Shown: positions 1-5,706 of the stretch, one piece after another
How the letters are laid out: the number at the start of each line of letters is the position of its first letter
Numbering within the stretch: position 1 is the first letter of the stretch
From: Mogibacterium sp.
GTDB taxonomy: Bacteria > Bacillota > Clostridia > Peptostreptococcales > Anaerovoracaceae
DNA length: 9,954 nt
Assembly: GCA_017434685.1 (NCBI GenBank)
Contig: JAFREV010000166.1
Coordinates: forward strand, 1-9,954
Direction of reading: 5' to 3'
The notes under the pieces: generated by a model
The model's database searches: none
Seen by the model: the letters and a program-made list of their open reading frames with translations, nothing else
Told to the model about the DNA's origin: nothing
Translations under genes and position numbers: made by a program

Positions 1-209
1 AATTCGTAATAGATGCAAGGAACAACTGGGCCGAATTTCCAAGCTTCAAATTCATCAGCAAAAAGAGGCTCTCCGATTTTTTTTACATAATCTCTCTGTA
101 TGAAATACAGGATCTTCTGCAGATGGAGGTTCGTGATAGGTTCTTGCTCTCGGACGCATTTTGTAACAACGTGCTCAGCGATATCCTTCGCACTATATTT
201 AGCACCCAT
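1..209 (-). CDS. Panacea/DUF4065 (SocA/GepA-like) antitoxin-type protein, partial at the window edge
   Basis: Only the first 69 codons are in the window; the gene continues past position 1. It starts at ATG 207-209, with a GGGGAGA ribosome binding site (215-221) five bases upstream. The translation contains NLHLQKILYF (about residues 31-40), then a GEPLF segment, FEAWKFGPVVP (about 55-65) and an IYYE stretch. These match the hallmark order of the Panacea/DUF4065 family (SocA, phage GepA): N-L-K-L-Q-K-L-L-Y, then G-x-P-L-F, then E-A-W-x-x-G-P-V-x-P. Members are often antitoxins of toxin-antitoxin pairs or phage-associated proteins. No toxin partner is visible here; one could lie beyond the left edge. 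An inverted repeat over the -10 region upstream suggests autoregulation. The family call is confident; the antitoxin role is inference. Confidence 0.85.
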   Translation of the reverse strand, partial: MGAKYSAKDIAEHVVTKCVREQEPITNLHLQKILYFIQRDYVKKIGEPLFADEFEAWKFGPVVPCIYYE

Positions 210-233
210 TTCCGTCTCCCCTTTCGTAAAAAT

Positions 234-260
234 GCTACATATCCTCTTCCATATTGTAGC
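234..260 (-). promoter_or_regulatory. Inverted repeat over a candidate extended -10 box of the Panacea gene
   Basis: The arms GCTAC-A-ATAT and ATAT-GTAGC (minus strand) flank an 8-base centre. The left arm contains TGCTACAAT, an extended -10 element (TACAAT at 253-258), 44 bases before the start codon. The -35 region is poor. A second short repeat, TATCA-TTT-TGATA, lies at 278-290, where the -35 box would be. An operator covering the -10 box is the usual layout for a self-repressed toxin-antitoxin gene, but repressor binding is inferred. Confidence 0.5.
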
Positions 261-341
261 AGAAAAATTCTCTTTTTTATCATTTTGATACGATTTTTCC
301 ATATTTAGCTATTTTTGTATCTTTTTAACATTTTGTCTATG

Positions 342-368
342 AAAAAAGCAGGCCCTCTACCTGCTTTT
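342..368 (-). terminator. Rho-independent terminator after the small overlapping genes
   Basis: A nine-base stem (AAAAGCAGG / CCTGCTTTT, arms 360-368 and 344-352) has a 7-base loop, and on the minus strand the T run continues past the stem. The stop codon of the last small reading frame (357-359) lies in the loop. It separates that gene from the Panacea gene, which therefore probably has its own promoter. Confidence 0.8.
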
Positions 369-581
369 GCTAACTCTTATCAGAATGTTGCAGCGACTGC
401 TTTTCTTGAACGCCTTTTGCTTTTCGCCATCCTTTCCAATTTGAACATACACATTATGTTCTTTCCGTGTATACTTCTCGAAATTTTCTCTGTTGAGAGT
501 ATGCGGTTTATAACGTCCCGGTTTTATCTTGAAAGTATCCAAGTTCGTACCTTTCATCCACACTCTTCCACCATCTTTCAT
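357..581 (-). CDS. Hypothetical small basic protein, overlapping or the frameshifted 3' part of the gene at 508-768
   Basis: This frame is open from position 614 and has ATGs at 579-581 and 555-557, neither with a convincing ribosome binding site. It yields a lysine/arginine-rich protein of up to 74 residues, including KPGRYKPHTLNRENFEKY and later HNVYVQIGKDGEKQKAF. That sequence reads like a real folded protein. The frame lies +1 relative to the upstream frame and overlaps it by 74 bases. Two explanations fit: two overlapping, translationally coupled genes, or one gene of about 136 residues broken by a single-base indel between roughly 508 and 614. I do not recognise the family. A terminator begins inside its stop codon, which supports this frame as the true 3' end of the transcript's coding part. 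Confidence 0.5.
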   Translation of the reverse strand: MKDGGRVWMKGTNLDTFKIKPGRYKPHTLNRENFEKYTRKEHNVYVQIGKDGEKQKAFKKSSRCNILIRVSKSR

Positions 582-768
582 TAAGAGGTGGTATGCAGCC
601 GTGTTCTTCAGCAAGCCATAGGCCTTTCAGTAAATCTATAAGTCCCAGTGAAGTCTCATAATTATCGTCTTGAAGTACAAAGAACATCTGTTGCTCCTCT
701 GGAACATAACCAAGGCTTTGTCTTTCTTTGTGAAAAACTGTGCCTGTTAGTCTTGCTTTATTATCCAT
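508..768 (-). CDS. Hypothetical small protein, possibly the 5' part of a frameshifted gene
   Basis: The frame is open from an ATG at 805-807, but I place the start at ATG 766-768 because a strong AAGGAGG site (777-783) sits eight bases upstream of it. The earlier ATG has no such site. The product is 86 residues, mixed in charge, with no membrane segment. It includes TGTVFHKERQSLGYVPEEQQ near the N-terminus and a tryptophan-rich stretch IPPLNERWWKSVDERYEL near the end. I do not recognise the family. The last part overlaps a second plausible coding frame, so the end at 508 may be the product of a frameshift (see the entry at 357-581). It lies 57 bases downstream of the 82-residue gene and is probably co-transcribed with it. 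Confidence 0.6.
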   Translation of the reverse strand: MDNKARLTGTVFHKERQSLGYVPEEQQMFFVLQDDNYETSLGLIDLLKGLWLAEEHGCIPPLNERWWKSVDERYELGYFQDKTGTL

Positions 769-825
769 GTATTTGTCCTCCTTATCAAGTTCATAATTCC
801 CAATCATTTCATTTAAATGAGGGAT

Positions 826-1074
826 TTATTCCCTCTTAAACAGAGACGCAAGCGCTTCGCGATGTTTATTGAAGCTCTCTACAAAGTCAATTCTATCTGA
901 ACTAGGAGATGTAACATCTTCTGTTAACGCAACGAGCCCAAAACACTCATAGCCTTTTTCATCTAAAATAGCTCCTATGTCTGACAGAATTTCACTCTCT
1001 GTAACATTTTTTCGTGGAACAATCTGAATAGTTGCAATAAAGCTTTTTCTCTTTTGGTCTTTTGAATATTTCAT
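826..1074 (-). CDS. Hypothetical 82-residue protein
   Basis: It starts at ATG 1072-1074 with AAAGGA eight bases upstream. The product opens with a basic segment (MKYSKDQKRKS), followed by an alternating hydrophobic stretch FIATIQIVP typical of a beta strand. A helix-like ESEILSDIGAILDEKG and then YECFGLVALTED, another probable strand, follow, and the end is charged. It looks like a small alpha/beta cytoplasmic protein with no signal peptide or membrane segment. I do not recognise the family. It sits between a terminator-like hairpin (1097-1121) after the repeat-protein gene and the next small gene, so it may depend on read-through or on its own, unidentified, promoter. Confidence 0.6.
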   Translation of the reverse strand: MKYSKDQKRKSFIATIQIVPRKNVTESEILSDIGAILDEKGYECFGLVALTEDVTSPSSDRIDFVESFNKHREALASLFKRE

Positions 1075-1096
1075 AAATGAGTTCCTTTCAACAATG

Positions 1097-1121
1097 AAAA
1101 AATGAGCTCCCTTCGGAACCC
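1097..1121 (-). terminator. Rho-independent terminator after the repeat-protein gene
   Basis: On the minus strand GGGTTCC (1115-1121) pairs with GGAGCTC (1104-1110) around the four-base loop GAAG. A run of six T (1097-1102) follows after one A. The stem includes two G-T pairs, so it may be leaky. It lies 41 bases past the stop of the large repeat-protein gene and 22 bases before the next start codon. Confidence 0.65.
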
Positions 1122-1162
1122 ATGGTTTTGTGAAATTGATTATGTTTTTATGTGCTGTATAT

Positions 1163-3160
1163 CTATGGCCATGCTACAGGATACCATGTATGGCAGTCGA
1201 TAACGCTGATGGCCTGCTCCTTAGTTTGAGCCGTATACACGATGCTACGTTCTTTCCTTTCGTTGATTAAAAATCGCGCCACTTCGGCATACGCCGGGTT
1301 GTCCATCGTGACTGCAAGCAGCCTGATATCTTGTAGATCCATCATAGTGCACAAGGTCGGGTATACGCGGCTTTCTAGTATGTCAATTGCCCATTCCTTT
1401 GTTTTGGCAGGGCTCCTGCTTCCCGGCGGAGTCATATTGCCCTTGCGATAGAACGGGTTCTTGGCCCTCACTTTATTCCGTTCATCGCAATCGATTTGTT
1501 TTTCTATGATTAGCGTTTGAGTGAGCTCATACAGCTGCATGTCGCCGGCAGCTTTGGCCGTTTCCCCCAGCCTTCTCAGCTGATAAACGCTCACGGCTTC
1601 GTATGGTATCTCGCCTCTGGCAATGCTGGTTCCATCGACAGATATGTTGTTTGCTGAGCAGACCTTCTCCTCGCGGGCATCTTCGAGCATAGATGCGTAA
1701 TACTCATCCCCGAGATCCCTGGCCTTTTCTATGAGTTTTGAAATCTCATAATCCCGGACATCATCAATGGATATTATTCCTTCAAGAATCAGTCGTTGTC
1801 TTCTTGTATATGGGCGGGCCTTTTTCTGCTCGCAAAGGCTCTGTTCATACTCCTCATCGCGAAGATAGCTGACTTGGCTGCAGAGCAAGCTTTCATGTAT
1901 ACGATATACACCATAATCTTCAGCGTATCTTCCAAACTCGGGGCCGTCTATGGATACATCCGGCTCCTCAGGCAAAGATTTCGGGGAAGTGTGATTTTTA
2001 ATGCTGTTGATGAGCATCTGCTGTATGTCACTATATGGCTGGCCTGATTCGAGCTTGGCCTCACGCGCCCTTATCTCCTTCTCAATAAAGGCCGCCTTTT
2101 CGATTTCCCCGCGCTTTTCTGCCTTTCTGAGGATAACCTTTAATTGTGAGGTATTCTCCTTATACAGCGGGATATTACCCTCCAGAAGCTTTCTCTGTCT
2201 ATCTGTGTAATCATTCTTTTTTGAATCTATCTTTGCCATACGAGCAGCTTCTCTTTGGTCCAATTCCGAGATTATCTCAGCGATAAGTTCAGAATAATCT
2301 TTTGAATCGTCAAGCAGAAGCTTATCTTTGAGGTGTTCAAGCCAGTAGGAATGAACCTGTGAAAGATCTTTTTCTCCATTGATTATGGATTTTTCATTGT
2401 CATCATATTTTTGTCTGCGGACATAGTAACTTCTCCGCGCTATCTCCTTGCCAAGCTCGATAAGGGTTTCGACATTCCCTTTCCTGCGATACAAGTGGAA
2501 GGCATAATTTAGCTCGAAGTCCTTCATTTTGCCGTAGAGGCTTTGTTGAACCATAAACTCTATATCTTCAAGCTGAACCTTTTCAGCCTCTGATGGCTTG
2601 AGCGCTCTTTTCTCGTATTCCTCGTCAAGCCATTCGACTATATCCAAATCGCCAAGAAAGAGAGCCACTCGTCTCAGCCCTCTAAGGGCATTATTATGAA
2701 TCGATGTTATATCGCTCAATCCTTCGATTATGGCTGTCTGGATAGTGTTGTACCCGTCTATTGCGCAAATCCAGTTGTCCCGACTTTTGAGTTCGGCTTT
2801 GATTCTTTCTCCAAGGTCGCGGTCTCCGAAGTAGCGTGCCTTGTGGAACAGTGTTGCCAGTTCAGTTTTTTCGCAGTCCTCCATGGCAATCCGGCCCTCT
2901 ATAATATCTTTCTGTTTACTGCTGTAGTCCTTGCTCCGGTCAACTACACGGATGTTCCTTCGCTTAAGTTCAGTTTCTGCAAAGATGGTTGTGTCTCTGT
3001 CGAAAACATACTGTGCTTTTACATAAAGACGGCGCACCTCGATCTCCTCAACCAGGTACAACGGTACTCTACCTTCAATTATTTCTAACTGTCTTTCGGT
3101 ATATTTCCCAAAGTCCACAACTACAGTCCTCCTGATACTATTATGCCTCAGCTGACGCAA
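1163..3160 (-). CDS. Large repeat protein of unknown function (about ten ~58-residue helical repeats)
   Basis: The start is TTG (3158-3160), supported by AGGAGGTG (3166-3173) with normal spacing; no nearby ATG competes. The 665-residue product has no signal peptide or membrane segment and is rich in charged residues. It is built of degenerate repeats starting near residues 20, 79, 137, 194, 252, 318, 376, 451, about 505 and 587, plus a half repeat at the C-terminus (642-665). The shared pattern is Y-[TS]-x-x-Q-x-x-I-I-E-G, then a helix, then L-x-x-K-A-x-x-x-G-D-x-x-x-A-x-x-I-x-x-E-L-x-x-R. Clear examples are YTERQLEIIEG, YSSKQKDIIEG, YTDRQRKLLEG and YTRRQRLILEG. Each unit looks like two or three helices, so a solenoid scaffold or binding protein is likely. 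The fourth, seventh and last repeats are degenerate. I see no catalytic motif and do not recognise the family. The gene is flanked by terminators and is probably transcribed alone. Confidence 0.85.
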   Translation of the reverse strand: MRQLRHNSIRRTVVVDFGKYTERQLEIIEGRVPLYLVEEIEVRRLYVKAQYVFDRDTTIFAETELKRRNIRVVDRSKDYSSKQKDIIEGRIAMEDCEKTELATLFHKARYFGDRDLGERIKAELKSRDNWICAIDGYNTIQTAIIEGLSDITSIHNNALRGLRRVALFLGDLDIVEWLDEEYEKRALKPSEAEKVQLEDIEFMVQQSLYGKMKDFELNYAFHLYRRKGNVETLIELGKEIARRSYYVRRQKYDDNEKSIINGEKDLSQVHSYWLEHLKDKLLLDDSKDYSELIAEIISELDQREAARMAKIDSKKNDYTDRQRKLLEGNIPLYKENTSQLKVILRKAEKRGEIEKAAFIEKEIRAREAKLESGQPYSDIQQMLINSIKNHTSPKSLPEEPDVSIDGPEFGRYAEDYGVYRIHESLLCSQVSYLRDEEYEQSLCEQKKARPYTRRQRLILEGIISIDDVRDYEISKLIEKARDLGDEYYASMLEDAREEKVCSANNISVDGTSIARGEIPYEAVSVYQLRRLGETAKAAGDMQLYELTQTLIIEKQIDCDERNKVRAKNPFYRKGNMTPPGSRSPAKTKEWAIDILESRVYPTLCTMMDLQDIRLLAVTMDNPAYAEVARFLINERKERSIVYTAQTKEQAISVIDCHTWYPVAWP

Positions 3161-3165
3161 CTAAG

Positions 3166-3173
3166 CACCTCCT
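3166..3173 (-). promoter_or_regulatory. Ribosome binding site that fixes the TTG start
   Basis: AGGAGGTG lies seven to eight bases before TTG (3158-3160). It is a near-perfect anti-16S match and is the main reason for accepting a TTG start for the 665-residue protein. The same AGTAGGAGG string occurs again at the base of the terminator hairpin upstream. Confidence 0.8.
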
Positions 3174-3197
3174 ACTATTATTCTTTGCGAGGGTATG

Positions 3198-3228
3198 AAA
3201 AAGGAGGCTGCTTTCTCGGCTGCCTCCT
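3198..3228 (-). terminator. Terminator hairpin immediately upstream of the repeat-protein gene
   Basis: On the minus strand AGGAGGC (3222-3228) pairs with GCCTCCT (3202-3208). The pairing can be extended inward by a GC/GC pair after a mismatch, and a five-T run follows at 3198-3202. It lies only 38 bases before the TTG start. Since the upstream unit already has a terminator at 3341-3371, this one is placed as a leader attenuator or a backup terminator. Its 3' arm is also complementary to the downstream ribosome binding site. Confidence 0.6.
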
Positions 3229-3267
3229 ACTGCTATTTTCCATTCTCAAACTTTCCTATGCCTACGA

Positions 3268-3320
3268 CCTACTACATTTCTGATAGAGCCCTCTTTTGGG
3301 CTAAGTCCAAATAGTAGTGG
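3268..3320. repeat. Imperfect 53-base inverted repeat
   Basis: AGCCC (3287-3291) and GGGCT (3298-3302) flank TCTTTT. Further out, CCTACTACATTT (3268-3279) and AAATAGTAGTGG (3309-3320) are imperfect reverse complements at mirrored positions. Reading outward from the centre, each arm is GGGCT, 6-7 variable bases, then AAAT(G)TAGTAG. There is no T run, so it is not a normal terminator. It could be a structured leader RNA, a binding site, or two facing remnants of mobile-element ends. I cannot assign it to a known element. Confidence 0.45.
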
Positions 3321-3340
3321 TTTTTAAATCTAATAAAAGA

Positions 3341-3371
3341 GACTCTCTGTTCAACGAGAGTCCGGTTTTTT
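3341..3371. terminator. Bidirectional terminator after the YitT unit
   Basis: GACTCTC (3341-3347) pairs with GAGAGTC (3356-3362) around an eight-base loop. Six T (3366-3371) follow on the plus strand, and TCTCTTTTATT follows on the minus strand. It lies 13 bases after the stop of the small basic peptide gene and closes the yitT unit. Confidence 0.7.
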
Positions 3372-3383
3372 ATGAGAGAATAC

Positions 3384-3527
3384 TTATCCATTCAGAGGCC
3401 CTCTCCAGCCGCGATTTCTGGCTTTGTGATCCGCCATTTTATTATTAAACTCGGCTTTGCTTTTTTTGCTGATAGCAGCATCTCCCGCAAAACATGATTT
3501 TATCCATCTGATAAGTTTTTTCAGCAT
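3384..3527 (-). CDS. Small basic peptide (47 residues) encoded directly after the YitT gene
   Basis: It starts at ATG 3525-3527 with GGAGG (3536-3540) eight bases upstream. An in-frame ATG at 3540-3542 overlaps the yitT stop as TAATG and would give five more residues, but its own binding site is weak. The product begins MLKKLIRWIKSCFAG, an amphipathic cationic helix, followed by a lysine/arginine-rich polar part ending RGWRGPLNG. It has 12 Lys/Arg against 3 Asp/Glu. The good binding site, the tight coupling to yitT and the terminator just past the stop argue that it is real. I do not recognise it. A membrane-associated or nucleic-acid-contacting small protein would fit the composition, but that is inference. 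Confidence 0.65.
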   Translation of the reverse strand: MLKKLIRWIKSCFAGDAAISKKSKAEFNNKMADHKARNRGWRGPLNG

Positions 3528-3541
3528 TTTGAAATCCTCCA

Positions 3542-4444
3542 TTAAGTATTATCCACTTTCGTGATATCCGAGAATCTCTTGCCCCATACGCTGGTGATAG
3601 GCATTGTTGTCGCAAATGCCTCAGGATCCGTCTCCGCAACGAATTTCTTTATCTTGATGCTCTCTGCCGGAGTACATATAACGGTGAGGGTTCTTCTCTC
3701 CTCGTGTGTATACTCTCCTCTCGATACATGTGTCGTTACGGCTCGGTTTACATCATTCATTATATATTCCGTTATTGCATCGCTTAGTTCCTTATGACTC
3801 GGGATAATATCAAACTGCACGTATTTGCCGTTTTGTCCGATCATGACTATTGAGATGACTTTGGCTGCCACAAAGGCGTTTAATGCCGCGTACAGAGCCA
3901 CATTTACGTTGAATACGAGCGCAGATATTAAGATGATGGTGACATCTATCACCATTTGGATGTCTCCGACGCGGAAATAGTTGAATACTTTATATTTCAA
4001 AACTCTGGCTATGGTATCCGTTCCTCCGGATGAGAATCCTCCGATATATCCGATTCCTGTTGCAAGTCCGTATCCTATGCCTATAAGCACCGACGCGAGA
4101 AAAGGATCCGGTGAATCCAAAAGAGTGAAGCCTGTCTGCTCAAAAATGAAAAGCATTATCGGATATGCAAATGCCAATGCAATTATCCTGGCAACTTCCG
4201 CCTTGCCCATAGTGAAATATGCAACTATCAGAATGATCATAGAAAGGCCGTAATATGTCAGTGAATAACTCATCTGAGGGAAGAAGTGGGTTATCATTCG
4301 TACAACACCCGGTAAGCCTCCTGACGTCATACCATTTGGTATCATCACAAATATTTGAACGGATGACCCAAAGAAAGCCGATACAATAACTATCAACGCG
4401 TTTCTCAGAAACTTCATTCCTTTGGTCTTAGGTTCCTTCCACAT
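3542..4444 (-). CDS. YitT family membrane protein (DUF161 plus C-terminal DUF2179)
   Basis: This is a 300-residue, full-length member of the YitT family, a widespread group of Bacillota integral membrane proteins whose substrate is unknown. Predicted membrane segments lie near residues 12-33, 62-80, 85-101, 116-134, 161-180 and 183-203. The family signature GGFSSGGTDTIA (135-146) is present in the second YitT half, with a related IPNGMTSGGLPG (35-46) in the first. Residues from about 215 to 290 form the soluble DUF2179 domain: RGEYTHEERRTLTVIC, then TDPEAFATTMP. The start ATG 4442-4444 has a modest AAAGG upstream; Met10 is an alternative. The gene is divergent from the nitroreductase gene and coupled to a small downstream peptide gene. 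Confidence 0.9.
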   Translation of the reverse strand: MWKEPKTKGMKFLRNALIVIVSAFFGSSVQIFVMIPNGMTSGGLPGVVRMITHFFPQMSYSLTYYGLSMIILIVAYFTMGKAEVARIIALAFAYPIMLFIFEQTGFTLLDSPDPFLASVLIGIGYGLATGIGYIGGFSSGGTDTIARVLKYKVFNYFRVGDIQMVIDVTIILISALVFNVNVALYAALNAFVAAKVISIVMIGQNGKYVQFDIIPSHKELSDAITEYIMNDVNRAVTTHVSRGEYTHEERRTLTVICTPAESIKIKKFVAETDPEAFATTMPITSVWGKRFSDITKVDNT

Positions 4445-4500
4445 TTTTTACTTACCTTTCTGTAAAAATGCAGTCGCTCGGATTACTGCGTCCGAAATCA

Positions 4501-4529
4501 TTTATACATCATCGGAGCATGCGTTTCAA
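4501..4529 (-). promoter_or_regulatory. Promoter of the YitT gene
   Basis: On the minus strand TTGAAA (4524-4529) and TATAAA (4501-4506) are separated by exactly 17 bases. They lie about 57 bases before the start codon, giving a sigma-A-type promoter close to consensus. Confidence 0.75.
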
Positions 4530-4576
4530 TCGCTTTTTACTGACTTTGACAGAAATTTCGTAATAGCTCGCTTTCA

Positions 4577-4605
4577 TTGAATTGAATGTGTTTAAGTGGT
4601 AAAAT
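4577..4605 (+). promoter_or_regulatory. Promoter of the nitroreductase-family gene
   Basis: TTGAAT (4577-4582) and TAAAAT (4600-4605) are 17 bases apart, and TG at 4597-4598 adds an extended -10. Transcription would begin near 4612. This rules out the upstream in-frame ATG at 4586 as the start and leaves ATG 4667. Confidence 0.75.
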
Positions 4606-4666
4606 TTTAGCGTTGAATATAGCGTTGAACGCACTTAATAATGAACAAACAAGAGGTACGAAAGAA

Positions 4667-5473
4667 ATGAAATACTACGAGGAAATAGTTAAAAACAGAC
4701 ATTCCTGCAGAAAGTTCGATGAGAGGCGTGTAGAGACAGAAAAACTCGAGGCCGTTGTCGCTTACCACAACGACGAGGAAAGTGATCTAGTAGATGAGAT
4801 TGTAACAGAGCTGAGATTCTACGATGAATCCGCTTTTGACAGACTCAAAGACTCCGTAGGATACAACGGAATCTGCATCAAAGCTCCTCACTATGCCGTT
4901 CTCTTCTCAGAGAATAAAGACCACTATCTTGAGAACGCCGGATACATCATTCAAGGCATCACGCTGAAACTCACGGAACTTGGCATCTCCGCATGCTGGC
5001 TGACAATCAATGACGAGCATGCTGCCAAGGACGCACTTGATGCAGAGACCGATCTGGTGCTCGCCTGTGTACTGGCATTCGGATATCGCGCAGAAGACAA
5101 CGATGAAAAGAACGCTCCTAAGATCAGCCTCGATGAGCTCTGCCTCGGCAAAGACTTCAAGACAGAAGTTAATACAGATTATTTCTATCACGAACTCGAA
5201 GACTGCCTGAGAGCTGTCGCACATGCACAGTCCTTCCAGAACCTTCAGCCATACAGAATGCTCGTAGATGTCGACACTGTATACCTGGTAGGTCTTCCGA
5301 CCGAGATGACAAATCACTATGATGAGCATCTCAACTACGGAATCGCGATGTTCAATTTCTACTCGGTAATGTGGGCGGTAAGGCCTAGCGCTCCGAGATG
5401 GAGTTTCGAGGCCCCTGAGCACGACCTCAAACTCCCTGACGATGTAAAATACGTCGCCAAATGTAAGATATAG
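4667..5473 (+). CDS. Nitroreductase family protein (putative TM1586-type)
   Basis: I start at ATG 4667-4669. It follows AAGAGG about ten bases upstream, it begins the family-typical MKYYEEI segment, and the promoter lies downstream of the more distal in-frame ATG. The product has 268 residues. It opens with NRHSCRKFDERRV (10-22), the R-x-S-x-R-x-F motif that contacts FMN phosphate in nitroreductases. The segment GITLKLTELGISACWLTI (97-114) and LACVLAFGYRAED (132-144) correspond to the domain core. A second half carries AHAQSFQNLQPYRMLVD (185-201) and LNYGIAMFNFY (222-232), as in the two-lobed TM1586-type (PF14512) group. These are FMN-dependent oxidoreductases with undefined physiological substrates. 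It is monocistronic, with a terminator 19 bases past the stop. Confidence 0.8.
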   Translation: MKYYEEIVKNRHSCRKFDERRVETEKLEAVVAYHNDEESDLVDEIVTELRFYDESAFDRLKDSVGYNGICIKAPHYAVLFSENKDHYLENAGYIIQGITLKLTELGISACWLTINDEHAAKDALDAETDLVLACVLAFGYRAEDNDEKNAPKISLDELCLGKDFKTEVNTDYFYHELEDCLRAVAHAQSFQNLQPYRMLVDVDTVYLVGLPTEMTNHYDEHLNYGIAMFNFYSVMWAVRPSAPRWSFEAPEHDLKLPDDVKYVAKCKI

Positions 5474-5491
5474 AAAATGCAAAAATGCTAA

Positions 5492-5516
5492 ATCCCCCTG
5501 TGTTTAACAGGGGGAT
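5492..5516. terminator. Bidirectional terminator between the nitroreductase gene and selC
   Basis: A perfect nine-base stem, ATCCCCCTG (5492-5500) with CAGGGGGAT (5508-5516), closes a seven-base loop. T-rich sequence follows on both strands: ATTTATAT on plus and TTAGCATTTTTGC on minus. It serves the convergent nitroreductase gene and the grd-selC transcript. Confidence 0.85.
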
Positions 5517-5523
5517 ATTTATA

Positions 5524-5620
5524 TGGCGGGAGTATGTGGGAATCGAACCCACCCGAGAGGCTTCTAACCCCTTACAACGGTTTTGAAGACCGCGAGGCAC
5601 ACCAGCACCTATCTACCCCC
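5524..5620 (-). tRNA. selC: tRNA-Sec (anticodon UCA), selenocysteine tRNA
   Basis: The 97-base minus-strand sequence folds as a selenocysteine tRNA. The acceptor strand GGGGGTAG faces ATACTCCC with discriminator G and an encoded CCA (5524-5526); the eighth pair is a G-A mismatch. The D stem is six base pairs (AGGTGC/GTGCCT, two G-U) with loop TGGT, longer than in ordinary tRNAs. The anticodon arm GCGGT-CTTCAAA-ACCGT carries TCA, which reads UGA. A long variable arm (AGGGG/CCTCT) follows, then the T arm GTGGG-TTCGATT-CCCAC. It is charged with serine, converted by SelA, and delivered by SelB. It lies 86 bases after grdD on the same strand with no clear promoter of its own, so co-transcription with the grd genes and processing is likely. 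Confidence 0.95.
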
Positions 5621-5640
5621 ATATTATTTGCTCACAATAT

Positions 5641-5686
5641 GGACTGCGCCTCATTTAGGAGTTGATCTTCTAAAGAGACGCAGTCC
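5641..5686 (-). other. Long hairpin between grdD and selC
   Basis: On the minus strand GGACTGCG pairs with CGCAGTCC, then CTC with GAG and TTTAG with CTAAA, around a small loop. This gives about 19 base pairs with one mismatch and one bulge. No T run follows, so it is not a standard terminator. It is better placed as an mRNA 3'-end stabiliser for grdD or a processing signal that releases the tRNA. Roles are inferred. Confidence 0.6.
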
Positions 5687-5706
5687 TCTTATTATGTTTG
5701 TCTGTC

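Noticed and set aside
769..807. An earlier ATG (805-807) for the small gene ending at 508
   Set aside because: It lacks a ribosome binding site, and the strong AAGGAGG at 777-783 lies downstream of it, positioned for ATG 766-768.
3198..3371. Direct-repeat spacing of a CRISPR array in the hairpin-rich spacer
   Set aside because: The structures are unrelated inverted repeats of different sequence, with no regular repeat-spacer period and no cas genes.
4586..4666. A longer N-terminus for the nitroreductase protein from ATG 4586
   Set aside because: The promoter -10 box (4600-4605) lies downstream of that ATG, so it would not be in the transcript, and the extra 27 residues do not fit the family start.
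4907..5482. A 191-codon open frame on the minus strand opposite the nitroreductase gene
   Set aside because: It lies antisense within a gene that has a promoter, a start site and family motifs. Its translation is compositionally odd (rich in Cys, Ile, Val) with no ribosome binding site and no recognisable motif.
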